A DNA stretch of 64,000 bases from Oxytricha trifallax (GCA_000711775.1 ARYC01000647.1:1-64000); one strand, 5' to 3'. Shown: positions 11,930 through 24,849, numbered from the stretch's first letter. The notes: generated by a model from the letters alone, not told the origin. Numbers and translations are program-made.

Positions 11930-12950
11930 TAACTATCATAAATGGAGACTGCTCTATCTGAGTCTACATGATCATAGTGGTGTGAACTGTTGTAGCATGT
12001 CCAATCATTTATGGTGCAGCTTCCAGCCATAAAGGCTCTTCTACAGGGTCTCTAACGGGCAGCAAGAAATGAGGAGAGGAAGGCTGAGTCATAGACACAT
12101 TTTGCATTTATTGTAAACCATTGCAAGCGTCAACAACATAAGCCTGGCAATAGCTTTGTATAGTCCAACGATCATGAGGCCATCTCAAGCGATAACGACA
12201 ATACTTGAGACTCTCTGGGCAGTTGGGAGGATGGTATAGCGTATGTTAAGTAGTCCTTGGAGCATTGGGTGTTGGATGACATGATGTGGCAACTTCATTT
12301 GAGATGATACTGTTAGTGTAAACGCATGGACTGAAAGAGTAATAGAGAGAGAAAAAGGCGTGTATTCACTGCTACTTAAGATGAGTTTCATGCTAACGGT
12401 TACTTGCAACTAGATACTCATTCATACACTCCTACCTTGGAAGTTAAGGCAGCTCACGAATGGTTTAGAGATGTTTAAAAGCAAAGATACCAGTGTGACA
12501 CTCTTCAATTGAGGGGTGTCGCAGAAATCCTTGACAAGGCCTCACTGTTAATCCTCAAACAGGATGTTCAATTCCTCTGGACATAATGGGAATCGACCAA
12601 ACATATCCCAACTCACAATGTGAAAACAGAACAGGCAACTAGAGGTAAGGAGAGAAGCCTTGAGAGATCTGCAAGTTCATTGTCTAGGAAATCAACATAA
12701 TTGTTACACTCACCAAGGAAATGTGCTCTGGGCGCTCTCTGAATGCCATAGGGTGGTAATTGGAAATCTTGATCATCGATTACATCGGCCCCTGGTGAAA
12801 GTGTCTGATTCTGACATTCCATTTCCATAGATCAGAAGGTGGTGAATCGTGTGGTGCCCCAGACCGATCCTTAGTCGAGCTTTCGCTCCTTACTTCGTTT
12901 GCATTACTGAAATCCTTGAATTCATAAAAGATAATGTCAAGACAAAATAA
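11930..12950 (-). pseudogene. YHYH-like secreted protein, decayed copy B
   Basis: The N-terminal piece at 12828-12613 begins MEMECQNQTLSPGADVIDD and includes APRAHFLGECNNYVDFL. The later piece (12409-12185) reads MQVTVSMKLILSSSEY, then QMKLPHHVIQHP, then NIRYTILPTAQRVSSI, followed by an in-frame TGA where copy A has Arg, then DGLMIVGLYK. It is collinear with copies A, C and D, but frame breaks and nonsense codons show decay. As in the other copies, a conserved GHHTIH stretch lies just 5' of the Met-Glu start. Confidence 0.5.
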
Positions 12951-13029
12951 TCAGATTTAAAAAATTGATGAGTGTAATCAAAACTAAACTTGAAGCCATT
13001 CCCAGCAATAGTTCCTTAAGAAGCTCTCG

Positions 13030-13257
13030 ATGACAATGACAGGATTGTAGTCCAACCTATACTGCAAGAGACGCAGGGATGAAAAATACAAGGAGAATAC
13101 CAAGAGTAAGACATGGCACAGATCTCTCTTCCAACTCACCGCTAAATGGGACACTGATACAAAACCTTATCATGGAACTCTGAAGGAGAATGTTTACAAC
13201 CCATATGACACCTACTATTCAAAAAACAAAACATAGTACACTTCAGACATCACATGA
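13030..13257 (+). CDS. unknown polar 75-aa ORF
   Basis: ATG 13030 to TGA 13255-13257. It reads CKRRRDEKYKENTKSKTWHR, then SLFQLTAKWDTDTKPYHG and NPYDTYYSKNKTQYTSD, resembling a cytoplasmic tail of a larger protein. It lies just upstream of copy B on the opposite strand. It could be the last exon-like piece of a gene whose other parts lie elsewhere. No family was recognised. Confidence 0.3.
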
Positions 13258-13639
13258 ACGAACGAGCAGAGGAAATATTAATAATGAAAACAGTTATACT
13301 TGTGATTGTGCTGCATTTCTCACTTAGTAGATTCATGGATTAAGCTTGCAATTGCTAATTGCTTATTAATTACTTTGAATACCTATATCTCATTTGAGTA
13401 AGTGCTATTGTTTCAAAATACACAGATGAGTAATTTAATAATGTTTTTGTTTCTAATATCCTTGCATTTTATATTATTTTGCCTTCTCCGTATTCTGCAA
13501 ATTCTTTTAATAATTAAAAGTTAAACATAATAAACATATTAACAACTATTACTTTTATTAAATATTCTATTATGTGATTAATGATTTAAAATCTAATAAT
13601 TTTAACATATCACTGTTTAATACTAAAATCAAACCATCA

Positions 13640-14095
13640 ATTTTAGTCGTGACGTAGACGTATCTGAGTGAGTTGACGTGACAGACGTAAAGTAGAAAAC
13701 TCCGAAAAAACCAATCTCGCTATTACCTAGTCTTCTCCCAAAATCAAGATGTCACAACAGTTTGTACCTGGGGGCAGAGCTTGTGAGATCCAACTGAGTG
13801 ACAGAAGATGGAGAAAAACGCTTACCGATCCCACCGCTGCTGGGAAACGTAATCCCTATACTTTCGCTGTGGTAGCTTCAGCACCCTAACCCGGTGGGGG
13901 AGAAAAATCCTTATCGTTGGCTTCAATGGTTTCCGTCTTCTCACTTTCGAAGGTAGAGCGTACCTTCATCCTGATCCGTATTACCTAGGAAACTGAACTC
14001 AAGCTAGGTAACTCATCTATGCAGGGAAATCCTTAGCGTGCAGACGACTCGAGGAGTCTAGGATCTGACAGATTGAACCCCGCCGAATATTCTAT
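13640..14095. repeat. G+C-richer island, member 1 of a two-copy family
   Basis: The segment stands out from its AT-rich surroundings. It aligns with 43480-44050 through shared words such as CGAAAAACGCTTACC, TTCGCTGTGGTAGCTTCA (diverged as TTGCTGTGATAACTTCA), GAGAAAAAT and ATGCAGGGA. One frame (ATG 13749) is open to about 14206 with TAA/TAG as Gln, but the other copy is not open there, so a protein is doubtful. A structured RNA or a dead element is equally possible. Confidence 0.5.
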
Positions 14096-14209
14096 TATAA
14101 AACGTAGTTATATCAAATAAATAATAAATTTAAAACCAAAAACAATAGTTTTTTTATTATATGCTTAATAATTCCATAAATTAATTTAATATATAAAGAA
14201 TATATGAAT

Positions 14210-15479
14210 AAATCATTTATATATACTTGTAGGTAAAAATATTTAAAATATAACATATATATAAACATGTATGATAAAAGAAGTAAAAAAAAACTATAAA
14301 AAATAAATTAAAAAATATCTAGAATAATAGTAAAATCAATAAGAAAATGAATTGTATTAAAAAAGCGAAATAAAAATCAAAAAATCTAAAAATAATAAAG
14401 TAGAAATTAAGAAAAAAAATAAAAACAATTTATACAAGAAAAGGATATTATGAATAATATAGAAATATAATAAAATTTAAAATAAAAAAGAAGTTATATA
14501 TATATAAAATATAATATTACTAAACGAATGAGATATCCAAAAACCTTGTTCCAAAAATGAAAACTATAATTTTGACAAAATTTAATATATAACAAGAACC
14601 TACATGGGTCATGATTAAAAAGTATTATTGATGTGCTAAGATAAAATAATTAAAACAATAAAGGTAGTTTTAATTACAAATACATAAAAGGTGAAATAAA
14701 GAAGTTTATATATTGAAAATTGTATTTTAATAAGACAATAGCAAATTAACCTTGTCACGCAAAGTTTTAGGAAACTAAAAATTATTAAAAATAATTATAT
14801 CTTTAAAAATTTTTCAATTCGGATTCAACTGTAAAGGTCTCAAAAACAATCTAACTAAGGAAGAACATAGCAGGGATGTTAGCCACTTCTGGTTCACGAG
14901 ATTTTTCGGCCACTTAGCCTTAGCAAAATTAAAATCTTTTAATCAGATTTCATATCAACACTTTTCCAACTACCAAACTAAATCTTATTCTTGTCTATAT
15001 TAATTGGTTAATTTAATCATTAATATTTATGAGTTAGACGCCTTCGCTTTCACAAAGTAAAATCTCTTCGACATTTTACTCATCCTAGAAATCACGTTTA
15101 ACCTCTTTAAATTGCAATTTTATATCAACACTTTCCAAACTGTTTTCATGATAATGCGATGTGATAAAAATTTTAAACCTAGCAACATTTTCTCTCCTTC
15201 GAATAAGCTACATTTCGTGTGTGTTTATGGAGCAATAGGAAGATATGTCTAAAATTGGGACAATTATTGAATCTTATAAAATTCCATAGGCAAAACTCAT
15301 ATGCTTATATCTTTCTTTAATATTATAAAAGAATTTAAAAATTTGTATGAATGAAAACTTAAATACAAAAAGATAGATTGACTTATTATATATTGAAGGG
15401 TTACTTTAAATACAAAAAACATAGTAGAATGTAAGAAAGTATAGAGAGATTAGATTTAGCAAAGCAGATGCAAAAGTTC
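14210..15479. other. extremely AT-rich stretch, no gene seen
   Basis: Long A-rich tracts to about 14700 are followed by ordinary AT-rich sequence. No repeat or coding frame was supported. Confidence 0.45.
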
Positions 15480-15529
15480 CTAAATGACTAAGATAATTAT
15501 AAATATGGACCAATCACTGATGATTTAAT

Positions 15530-16281
15530 CAAGATTTTCATGTGACTCTCCCCTTTCTGAATCAGTAGAAGCCTTGAGATAGATTGATATTTTATCTGGA
15601 ATTTTTTAAATAAAACCTCCTGCAAATCTGACAATCAAAGTTGAAGAAATATCACCGATAGCCTTTGTGAATGTGTTGACAACCTTATCAACATTGCAGG
15701 CGGCAGTGATATGAGCAACAGTATCAGTGATCTCCTTGTTAAATAGGAAAGCTTCTAGGAGCTGTCATAGGTCTTTGATTTTTAATTATCATTGGAGTGC
15801 CTATAGAATTCTTTGCTTTTAAACTGGAAAAGCTTAATACTTTCAGGAAAGTCTGAATGGGCTGACCGTAAATCGTAAAGCCAGCTCCGTTTCACTTTAA
15901 TGGAATTCATTCCTTGGATTAAAGGAAATCGGTAACGGCAAGACAGATTGCGCAGTTTCTGTACCAAATAATTTATATCATCTTGATGGTGTCAATGAGT
16001 TGGTCAGATGCAAAAATTGAGGTATTCATTCCATTGTAGCAGTCTGATTCGAGACTTTGAGAGAATTGAAGGCCAGTAGCGAGACCAGTCAAAAGAGCAG
16101 ATAAACCAGCACCATTGTTGATAGTTGCTCCACGTCTGCGCAACTTGCCAGTCTTAATTGCTCTGTTTTGAACGCTGTGTTGAGCCAAGTTTCATCTGTT
16201 TGCAATGAGTAAACGATCGAAAGCTAAGATAAGTGCTAGACTTCAGAGAAGTGCGATAAGAATAGCGAATTATTTCTGCAT
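15530..16281 (-). pseudogene. secreted or membrane protein with N-terminal signal, broken
   Basis: ATG 16281 on the minus strand begins MQKQFAILIALL, then TGA, then SLALILAFDRLLIANR, TGA, and NLAQHSVQNRAIKTGKLRRR. The first 29 residues look like a signal peptide or anchor. The next part is Ala/Gly/Leu-rich (GLSALLTGLATGLQFSQSLE) with DQLIDTIKMI. Lower down, another frame reads KEITDTVAHITAACNVDKVV and AIGDISSTLIVRFAGGFI. Two TGAs plus frame changes indicate a pseudogene, or a germline gene still interrupted by eliminated DNA. The family is unknown. Confidence 0.5.
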
Positions 16282-16507
16282 TTTTATTTTTATAATGATA
16301 ATATACTAGAGTATTTAGATTTTAATTATATTATTGTTTGACAATTTGAAGGCAATCTAATCGGAGACATTTGATTTAATTTTAAATTAATTTTAACAAC
16401 TTCCCTATTACAAAACAAATTACTCTTTTATTTTAAATCTTGGACTGCTCTGCCTTCCTGACACTAATACATATAGGATCAGAAATCAAATATTTTAATT
16501 TAATATT

Positions 16508-16771
16508 AAAACCCCATAGATCAATTAAGACATGAGAATTGGGGTTAAGAACAATTAAATTAAGAATTAATTATTATTGGAGTATAATTATAATGTTTGG
16601 GCTAATTATTAAAACTATTGGCTCGATTAATTGTCCTTATAAAATAATCCAATCAGGGTGTGTTAATTTGATTTTAGCCTAATTATTTATATTATTAGCC
16701 AATTAAAATTAATTTTTAATCTAATTGTTCTTAACTCCTATCCTCGCTTCTTAATTAATCTATGGGGTTTT
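16508..16771. mobile_element. MITE M, copy 1
   Basis: 264 bp bounded by AAAACCCC and GGGGTTTT. Its terminal inverted repeats read AAAACCCCATAGATCAATTA at the left, with the complement at the right, and imperfect pairing continues inward (AAGAACAATTAAATTAAG / CTAATTGTTCTTAAC). The flanks show ATT on both sides, a possible 3-bp duplication. It has no ORF. Two more copies occur at 22.9 and 26.8 kb. The terminal octamer equals one hypotrich telomere repeat unit. Confidence 0.85.
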
Positions 16772-16907
16772 ATTATTATTGATTTTTAGGTATAGCTGCG
16801 TAGAAATTATCTGATTAATTATATCTGAGTATACATTTGCACAGAAAGCCCAACTATCACCTGCCTATGAAAGTTACAGTATTTGGAGCTGACAAATGTC
16901 AATAAAC

Positions 16908-17308
16908 TTTGAGGAATTCTCAGGTGAAGATAAAAAAAATACAATTTTAATCATGATTTATGGCGTCTCACCTGCTAATAACTTCTTAGAATGCCTATCT
17001 CTCGTCTTTCTAATTACGCTACTATTGCACTTCATCCTCGATATAGCCTTAGAACGGCACCTGCTTGGCGTGTTAAAAATACCATTTCTTCGATCTCTCA
17101 CTGCGACTAGTACAGTTAGAGATAAAAGAAATGGTATTTTTAACACGCCAAGCAGGTGCCGTTCTAAGGCTATATCGAGGATGAAGTGCAATAGTAGCGT
17201 AATTAGAAAGACGAGAGATTGGCATTCTAAGAAGTTATTAGCAGGTGAGACGCCATAAATCATGATTAAAATTGTATTTTTTTTATCTTCACAAGAGAAT
17301 TCCTCAAA
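16908..17308. repeat. palindrome P4 (about 400 bp)
   Basis: Arms 16908-17098 and 17118-17308 are near-perfect reverse complements, with TTGAGGAATTCTC near the outer edge and AAAAATACCATTTCTTCGATC beside a short loop. The long mirrored reading frames on both strands result from the palindrome. A related, partial sequence lies at 48295-48370 (ATAACTTCTTAGAATGC). Confidence 0.85.
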
Positions 17309-19065
17309 ATGTATATAGCTGAAATAAAATGAATTTGAATGAATGATTAAACTTCAGAATAACATTTTCACTAAGTAATTTAAATGATATTCTTATTTTT
17401 TTCTGAGCTGTATTTATAGAAATCATAATCTGAGAAGAGACTCTAGTTTAGCTTTTAAACCAGCTAGATCTGAAAGCCTTTATCTAGCTCTGTAAAATGT
17501 TGGGAAACAAATAGTGACAATTTAGAAACGTCAATCAGAGCTTATGTTGGTTGTTATAAACTTTCGTTTGAGGATTTGATTCTATTCCTTGAAAAAACTT
17601 TCCTAAATCAGTACTTAAAATTCTAAGGCTGATCCTCTTTATTGAAGTTATGATTTTTCCTTATTTTTTCATCCAAGGATGACCCTTTTAAGAGATAATT
17701 TCTTTACTCGAATAAAAGTTCTATATCAATTCACAATCAAATTCACTTAAAGGACATTCAGATAACTTTTGATGATCCTTAATATTAAGCGAGTATAATC
17801 AAAATGAGGAGATCGTTATAAAGAAATAAAAAAAATGCAATGTATTAAGATTATGATCATTTCAGAGAATACTAATGTTTTTCCAACTGTAGAGATTATG
17901 AATTAAGATTAACGATTTTAATTATCAACTTTATATTACTAATCAAACATGGAGAATTCTAATTCTTTATTTTTTTCACTTTTCCTGATTAGTTTGTATT
18001 TTAGCGCAGTCTCAGCGATGTATCTGTAGTAGTCTCCAACTTTTTTCTTAAATTTTTCTTAGATATCTTCACTATATCTTCAGGGTATCTTCATTGCATC
18101 ATCCTCAAAAATAAAAAGCAAAAAAATATTAAAATTAACAATAACAACAGCAGAAGCAACAAAAGCAATAACAATAATAACAATAATAACAATAATTTAA
18201 TTAAAATAGAGCATTTTTAGAAGTCTGGTTTAAACTCTTGAGAAATTCATAATTTTAATTCACTGTTTTTTTTCATAGTTTTATCATTGTCATCTCCATC
18301 ATCTTCAATATTAGGTCTCAATACTATGAATTTCTCAAGAGTTTAAACCAGACTTCTAAAAATGCTCTATTTTAATTAAATTATTGTTATTATTGTTATT
18401 ATTGTTATTGCTTTTGTTGCTTCTGCTGTTGTTATTGTTAATTTTAATATTTTTTTGCTTTTTATTTTTGAGGATGATGCAATGAAGATACCCTGAAGAT
18501 ATAGTGAAGATATCTAAGAAAAATTTAAGAAAAAAGTTGGAGACTACTACAGATACATCGCTGAGACTGCGCTAAAATACAAACTAATCAGGAAAAGTGA
18601 AAAATTAAAGAATAAGAATTCTCTATGTTTGATTAATAATATAAGGTTATTAATTAATCTCGTTAATCTTAATAAATAATCTAGATAGTTGGAAAACATT
18701 AGTATTCTCTGAAATGATCATAATCTTAATACATTGCATTTTTTTTATTTCTTTATAACGATCTCCTTATTTTAATTATACTCGCTTAATATTCTTATAA
18801 TTTTTTAGATTTTATTGGTTATTACACGCAAGGTTTTTTTGGACTCAGGACATAAATCCTTGGCATCTGACTGATCATAATATTTTTTTAACTCAGCATA
18901 AGATTAGTTAATTCGATTATGATTTTCCTTGTTTTGTTATTTTTACTCTCTTTTATTTATCTCTCCAGATTGTTTTGACTTTTATGATTGTATGGACTTG
19001 GTGGAAGGCAGCTTAGATTGATAGCTGAATCATCGCTATCGTACATCGAGCTTTGAGAGGTGCTT
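17309..19065 (-). pseudogene. TBE-like copy 2: remains of the zinc-finger/kinase-like gene region
   Basis: Minus-strand coding pieces flank palindrome P5. On the right are SSMYDSDDSAINLSCLPPSP and YNHKSQNNLERQIKESKNNK, then in another frame NQSYAELKKYYDQSDAKDL. On the left are weaker pieces such as RILSTDLGKFFQGIESN. By position, next to the divergent 22 kDa-like gene as in copies 1, 3 and 4, this should be the kinase-like gene, but no zinc finger or kinase motif remains readable. The assignment is by context. Confidence 0.3.
17781..18793. repeat. giant palindrome P5 (about 1 kb)
   Basis: Arms of about 480 bp start at AATATTAAGCGAGTATAAT and end at its complement. Internally they carry matching (AAT/AAC)n trinucleotide tracts near 18140-18195 and 18370-18440, and the pair GATACATCGCTGAGACTGCG. 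The loop at 18270-18305 is short. It splits a minus-strand coding stretch, suggesting insertion into TBE-like copy 2. Confidence 0.9.
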
Positions 19066-19587
19066 ATTTTAAAATTATGAATTTGTGATTGATTTTAAAA
19101 CTTAAATTTTTTTATTTAAATCTAAAAATTTAATTTAATATCAATATTAAATGAGTTTATATAATTGGGATGTGTAAGACAAAAAATTGAAAATAAATTT
19201 TTTTCCTAATAAAAAATTACAATAACTAGCAAATATGTGATTATTCAAAGAAAATCGATTAAAATCATTAATAAAATCACAAAAACAAATCAAATCAAAA
19301 AATTAATATTTTGGTGGGAAAATCACAGACATTCCTCCATCTTTTTGGAAAACTATCTGCTATAAGATGTTTTCAAGACCACAAATAATATATCGAATAG
19401 AATCGCTGTTTATCTTATTGATAAAGCCTGGTATTAATATATCACTTTTAATTGGCTTTAATGACTTTTGTTTATGGAAGCAAATTCCCATAGAAAAAAA
19501 CTAATCAACAATTTTTTATGAGTGCCAGCCAAGCTGAGGACAGCATCCTAAAGATTACCCCTCACGAGCTTTGTGGAAATTTTAAAT

Positions 19588-20002
19588 ATTGTAGGAATAC
19601 ATTCGAAATTGGGAAATTAATTTAAATTAAATAAATAATTAATAAAATTATTGGTAGTTAAAGTTGGCCAATTTAAACGATCTTGGGCTCATTCGATAGG
19701 GAATTCAAAATTAGCTGGACTTTATAATTGGCGGTACTATTTTATCGCATCCCCAGAGCGAGATAACTCGACTTTAATTAAACTCATCTAAATTCATTAA
19801 ATTATACCCTCACATTAAAGTCGAGTTATCTCGCTCTGGGGATGCGATAAAATAGTACCGCCAATTATAAAGTCCAGCTAATTTTGAATTCCCTATCGAA
19901 TGAGCCCTAGATCGTTTAAATTGGCCTTTAACTGCCAATAATTTTATTAATTATTTATTTAATTTAAATTAATTTCCCAATTTCGAATGTATTCCTACAA
20001 TA
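19588..20002. repeat. palindromic element P6, copy a
   Basis: Ends are TATTGTAGGAATACATTCGA and its complement. The arms carry GGCGGTACTATTTTATCGCA and CGAGATAACTCGAC, with a short AT loop at 19780-19800. It is strongly similar to the copy at 24352-24770, including both ends, so this is a dispersed family rather than a one-off palindrome. It lies directly left of the 22 kDa-like gene of TBE-like copy 2. Confidence 0.9.
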
Positions 20003-20127
20003 CAAGCTGGACATCTACACCTATCTTACTAAGATATTAAATTTATTGGTTTTTAAAATTTATAGGTGGTTACTACATGCCACCAATTGAGAAGGTTAAC
20101 AGAAAATACTTGAGACTTAATTTTTTA

Positions 20128-20590
20128 AGGGCAACAAGAAACCTTTGAAAATGTATCAGATTTAGATGATGAAGGTTCCAAAGAATGATGAACTTAAGGT
20201 AAGACAGCTATATTTGCAAGTAAGCGATGACTAATTGCTAAGCATCTACCTTCCTGATATGTCAGAGAAGTCTAAATCTATAGATAGACAATACTTCTTT
20301 AATGTTCTCAATACTATTCAGCCACATTATCTCTCACACATTATCAACAACTCTCAAGGAAATAGGAATAGCGTAGATGGTAAAAGTCAAAGATACGACT
20401 TCATTCTAATATCAGATGATTGGTTCTCCCAGTTGATCAGTCATCCCTTTATCTCAAATATCTTACTCCATCTATCTTAACTAAATATAGAAAAATAGGG
20501 GAGGACTATGCAGCTTCTGAAAGCTTCAATAAAACTAATGAAGGCCAGACAGGCTAAATAGTCTCCTCCTAAAGTTTTGTCTCTTAAATG
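20128..20590 (+). pseudogene. TBE-like copy 2: 22 kDa-like protein
   Basis: One frame (TAA/TAG as Gln) reads from about 20128 through KVRQLYLQVSDDQLLSIYLP, DRQYFFNVLNTIQPHYLSHI and SDDWFSQLISHPFISNIL. It matches the other copies at the LPxLxxxSxxLPERxxFFxIL segment and the W-F-D-x-L-x-x-H-P-F-V-S segment. The frame carries on to a TGA near 20588, but a different frame (KIGEDYAASESFNKTNEGQ) looks more natural after 20490, so a frameshift is likely. Function is unknown in TBE elements. It converges with the transposase. Confidence 0.6.
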
Positions 20591-20744
20591 ATTCAGAGGA
20601 AAAGAACATGCTTAAAACCAGCAAAGGAATCAGACAAATTGAGAGAGCTCGCCTGATGGAAACTAATACTACGATGTTTGAATTCTATTTCTACACAGAC
20701 ATGATGAAGAATAATGTGATGAGATTTAATATTTGAGATAAGGC

Positions 20745-21787
20745 CCATAATTAATATTTACACCATAAATCAAATTTTTATTTTTTCTTGCATAGATCTC
20801 TTATAATTGCATATTCTAGACAGCTTAATGCTTGCTTAAAAATCCTCTATGTATCAAATTTTTAGTCTTGCCCAACTATCTTCATATTGAATCTCTTAAA
20901 ATTATTCTTAAGAACCGAGAAATAATTCTCAATAGGGTTGTATTATGGGAATTATGGTAAAGTAAATATGAGAATGATGCCTAGCTCTTCATGCAATTCT
21001 TTAATCTTTTTGCTGTGGTGCACACTCTTAGATTGTCTTGAACTACAGCAAGCCTACTTTCTTAAGTTCTATTCATGTAAACCTATGATGAAGTCATAAA
21101 ATTTCTCAATGTTTACTGATCTATCATAATTATTATAGTAAAGTTCTAAACCTTTATCAGGTTTACTCTGCAACCAAAGCAATACTCTTTGTGAATTATA
21201 GTTTGTCTTTCACAATGATATTCATATTCCTATTCCTTTTTCTGTACTCTTGCTTGAGATTAGTAGAGTAAGTAAACATCACCTCGTCGATGAATACTAA
21301 CAACTTTCCTTCCTGTAGAGCATTGATTAGTTTGCATTTCATTTCTTAAAATAATTCTTGCATTTCAAGCATCTAAAAAGGGCTCATGTACTTGCCCACA
21401 CTAATAAACTTAATTTTAATACCTTTTTCCTTATAAAACTTAGAAAGCTTGGAGGGAGAAATTCGAAACTCTGGAAACCGTCTATGGAACATCACGCATC
21501 TCTCCCCTAATGTCATTCCAGCCTGAAGCAAAAAAGTACTCTATTTTGTGAGAAATTCAATTTTGTCATCAGATATTTTCCCAATTTTCTAAATTTCATT
21601 GTACGTATTTGCTTTTTAACTTCTGAGTATGCAAATCTTTACTATAATTGGACATGGAATGTTTGAAAGACCACATAGTGATTAGTACTAAGATAATTTG
21701 CTGAGCTTTAGTTGGATCTAAACATCTGAACCTAAGAAAAATTATCAGGTCCTGCAAGCTTGAGATTGTTCCTGGATAATTCGTCAT
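20745..21787 (-). pseudogene. TBE-like copy 2: DD34E transposase, frameshifted
   Basis: Minus strand. The N-terminal HTH-like piece (MTNYPGTISSLQDLIIFL) is followed, after a frame change, by ERCVMFHRRFPEFRISPSKL, the first Asp in KLLVFIDEVMF, then frame changes, the second Asp in LAVVQDNLRV, and the Glu in PIENYFSVLKNNFKRFN. The order and spacing fit the IS630/Tc1 DDE fold used by TBE elements. At least three frame breaks make it inactive. Confidence 0.75.
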
Positions 21788-22189
21788 TCTTAGATTGTTG
21801 ATGATTTTAATTTGTGATTGTTGATTTTGAATTTTAAACTCAAAAGTTATAATCTGAGGCTCTAATAAATTATTTGAATTAGTTAATATGGGGATGCAAG
21901 GAATCTAAGTTCATCAAGCACTATAGTTTCTTTTAATTATATTAGCAGCCTTAACGTTCAGAAAACTGCAAAACAAAAAAGGCGACTTGGCATGAATCTT
22001 CTGCTGAGCAGTTGAAGATCATCAAAGTAGTAGATGGAATTAGATCTGAATCCCGGAAAAAACTAATAATATTTGCACTTTAACTTTGATTCTCAGAAAA
22101 CACATTAGAACTTCCCTTCATCATTGCGGCAAATCTTTCAAAGCATTTTCAGATTATCCTTATTCTTATGAAATATCTCAGAATCTCCA

Positions 22190-22328
22190 AGACCTATAGG
22201 GCCTGCAAGACTTGCGAGACCTCCGGGGCCTGCTAGAATGGCCAGACCTCCGAGACCTCCTGAACCTGCGAGACTTGCAAGACCTCCGAGACCTCCAGGA
22301 CATCCAGACCTGCAAGATCTCTGAATTC
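22190..22328. repeat. 9-bp tandem repeat tract (GAGACCTCC-type)
   Basis: Imperfect tandem copies of GAGACCTCC/CGAGACTTG, clearly richer in G+C than the flanks. On the minus strand two frames are long and repetitive: one reads Gly-Gly-Leu/Ala-Ser-Leu triplets, the other Arg-Ser-rich. Neither is clearly a gene, so I annotate it as a minisatellite that might encode a repetitive tail. Confidence 0.75.
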
Positions 22329-22940
22329 GCCCTGAGCTTCAATAATATATTCAGGTTTTATATTGAATTTTTATGCGCCCTAGCCATAAAACTAGCATTT
22401 TGAATAGTGTCAAGAGTTAGATTTGCACAGAAGCTAATATGCTTGATCTTCTCGCTGATAAATTTAATTAAACCCTAAAATTATTTAAAATTAAATTTTC
22501 TATATTTGCATGTCAGTATAGGCTCATCAACTCGGCTGCTTATAGTTTGCTACTAAATGCCTAGTTTTAAGTTATTGATAATTTTCGAATAAGCAGCAAA
22601 CACTCGAGGGTTGTGTTATTATAGCGCATTTATCACATACTGGTTCATTAGCCTCCGCGCTAAAAGAAATTACTTACCTATCCCATATCTTGAGATTTTT
22701 CCAGATTTATGAAGGAGCTATCAAATTTAAAGCAAGGGAGTAGAAGAAAAAATAAAGGATTTTTAAGAATTGCCTTGAACGGTGACTTTCTAGCTCCATT
22801 ATGGAAGTCAGCTGAAACTTAATCCTTCCTTAACTAAAGGAAAGTGGATTTTTTCCTAGAGAGATTGTATTTATTATCTTGATTAATGTTTCAATTTCTT
22901 CAAATTCAAAGATTGTAGACTAATTGATATTTATATATAT

Positions 22941-23205
22941 AAAACCTCATAGATCAATTTATAAGCGAGGATTGGGGTTAAGAACAATTAAATTAAGATT
23001 TAATTATTATTGGCTTATAATTATAATGTTTGGGCTAATTATAAAAAACTATTCGCTTGATTAATTGTCCTTATAAAATAATCCAATCAGGGTGTGTATA
23101 TTTGATTTTAGCCTAATTATTTATATTATTAGCCAATTATTATTAATTTTTAATCTAATTGTTCTTAACTCTAATCCTCGTTTCTTAATTGATCTATGGG
23201 GTTTT
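22941..23205. mobile_element. MITE M, copy 2
   Basis: 265 bp with ends AAAACCTC and GGGGTTTT, colinear with copy 1 throughout (TAATTATAATGTTTGGGCTA, AATAATCCAATCAGGGTGTG). ATAT occurs on both flanks. It is non-coding. Confidence 0.85.
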
Positions 23206-24351
23206 ATATCATCTCCAAATACTGTTCTAATTAAGGGCACCTTATTATTTTGTTTTCTGTTTAATTGAATTCTCATATCTATTTTATCTGCTGACTTTTA
23301 CGCTTTGCCACAAATTCATATTGTAGCGCTTGCTTTCCGGGGTATATTATAAAACTGATATTCCAGCTTTACTTGTAATTATATGCAATTTATACATTTT
23401 CATTCATTCTATTTCCTTATATTTTTTAATTATATTAAATTTTAATATCAAGTATTATTTGAAATTTGTGATTTTTTATGTGGTAAAAGTATATTAACTA
23501 ATTTCTTATATAAAATCTGAGGAGAACATAGCTCTTAGCACCTTTTTGTATTTAAATATTTCTGTTTTTATATCCCAATAAGCCCAATAAGTCTATTTCT
23601 AATATAGATAAAATATCCCCATATATCTTGACATCTTGAGGTAAAACTTTTAGTTCTCAAATCACCATTAATTTAAATTAATTAAAGTCATTATTTATAA
23701 TATAAAATAAAATTAAAAAAATCATACATCTTTTCTTAAATGTTATATTTATGTCATACTTATGTTTTCTATAATAAACTTAACTAGAAAATCTTGTATA
23801 GGGTGGTTTATTATTTGATAAATAGTAGGAATAAATAAATAATATCTAATTTAACAATGAATTGATTTTAGACAGTAATATTAATAAAAAAATAAAATAA
23901 AATAAATTTATTATTTCTGTTTTTTACCTTAATGCAATTTATCCAAAAGCGTAGAAGAAAATATTTACAAAAACTGATGTAAAAATTCAAAGAGAGATGG
24001 ATAATGCAAAATTCATCATGAAAATAATTAGTAGGCAGAGTGATGAAAAATCAGTGGAAGAAAATAAGCGTAATCTAATTAAGATAGAAGCTGACTTAAA
24101 TATTACCTTAGAATGTAATTCCCAAGAATTTTTAGTTATTTTATTATAGAATTATTTTAATAAAATTTTAAGAGTAAAATTTTAGGGTTACTATTAAATG
24201 TTATATTTTAATTAAAATAATAAAGGAAGTTGACAGAGTTAAATTATTTATTATATAACTGATTTCTTATCTAAAATAAAATAAAAACCATTTGCTTTAA
24301 AACGTTAAAATTATAATAAAATGAACTCTGGATTCGAGGGATTATATCATA
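23206..24351. other. AT-rich stretch, no gene seen
   Basis: No coding stretch, repeat family or strong hairpin was recognised. Confidence 0.4.
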
Positions 24352-24770
24352 ATATTGTAGGAATACATTTGAAATTGGGGAAATATAATTAATTAAATTA
24401 AATATAATTAAAAATCGTGGCAGTTAAAGTTGGCCAATTTGAACGATCTTGGGCTCATTCGATAGAGAATTCAAAATTAGCTGGACTTTATTATTGGCGG
24501 TACTATTTTATCGCATCCCTGGAGCGAGATAACTTCACATTAATTAAACACCTCTAAATTCATTAAATCATACCATCACATTAAAGTCGAGTTATCTCGC
24601 TCCAGGGATGCGATAAAATAGTACCGCCACTAGTAAGTCCAGATAATTTTGAATCCTCTATCAAATGAGTTCTAGATCGATCATATTGGCCAACTTTAAC
24701 TGCCATGATTTTGATATATTATAAATTAAATTAATTACATTTTCCCAATTTCGAATGTATTCCTACAATA
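24352..24770. repeat. palindromic element P6, copy b
   Basis: Same ends and interior as copy a: TATTGTAGGAATACATT at the left, the complement at the right, and GGCGGTACTATTTTATCGCA in both arms. The loop at 24545-24585 is short. It sits immediately 3' of the unrecognised minus-strand gene at 24.85-26.14 kb. Confidence 0.9.
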
Positions 24771-24849
24771 ATAATCAAATCTAACAGTAGCAGCAAGTAC
24801 AATAACAAGTAAAGAGCTAAAGTAAATCTATAATGATCAGAACACAAGA

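Noticed and set aside
16896-17263. 120- and 101-codon ORFs on both strands
   Set aside because: They mirror each other across palindrome P4 and read the same arms.
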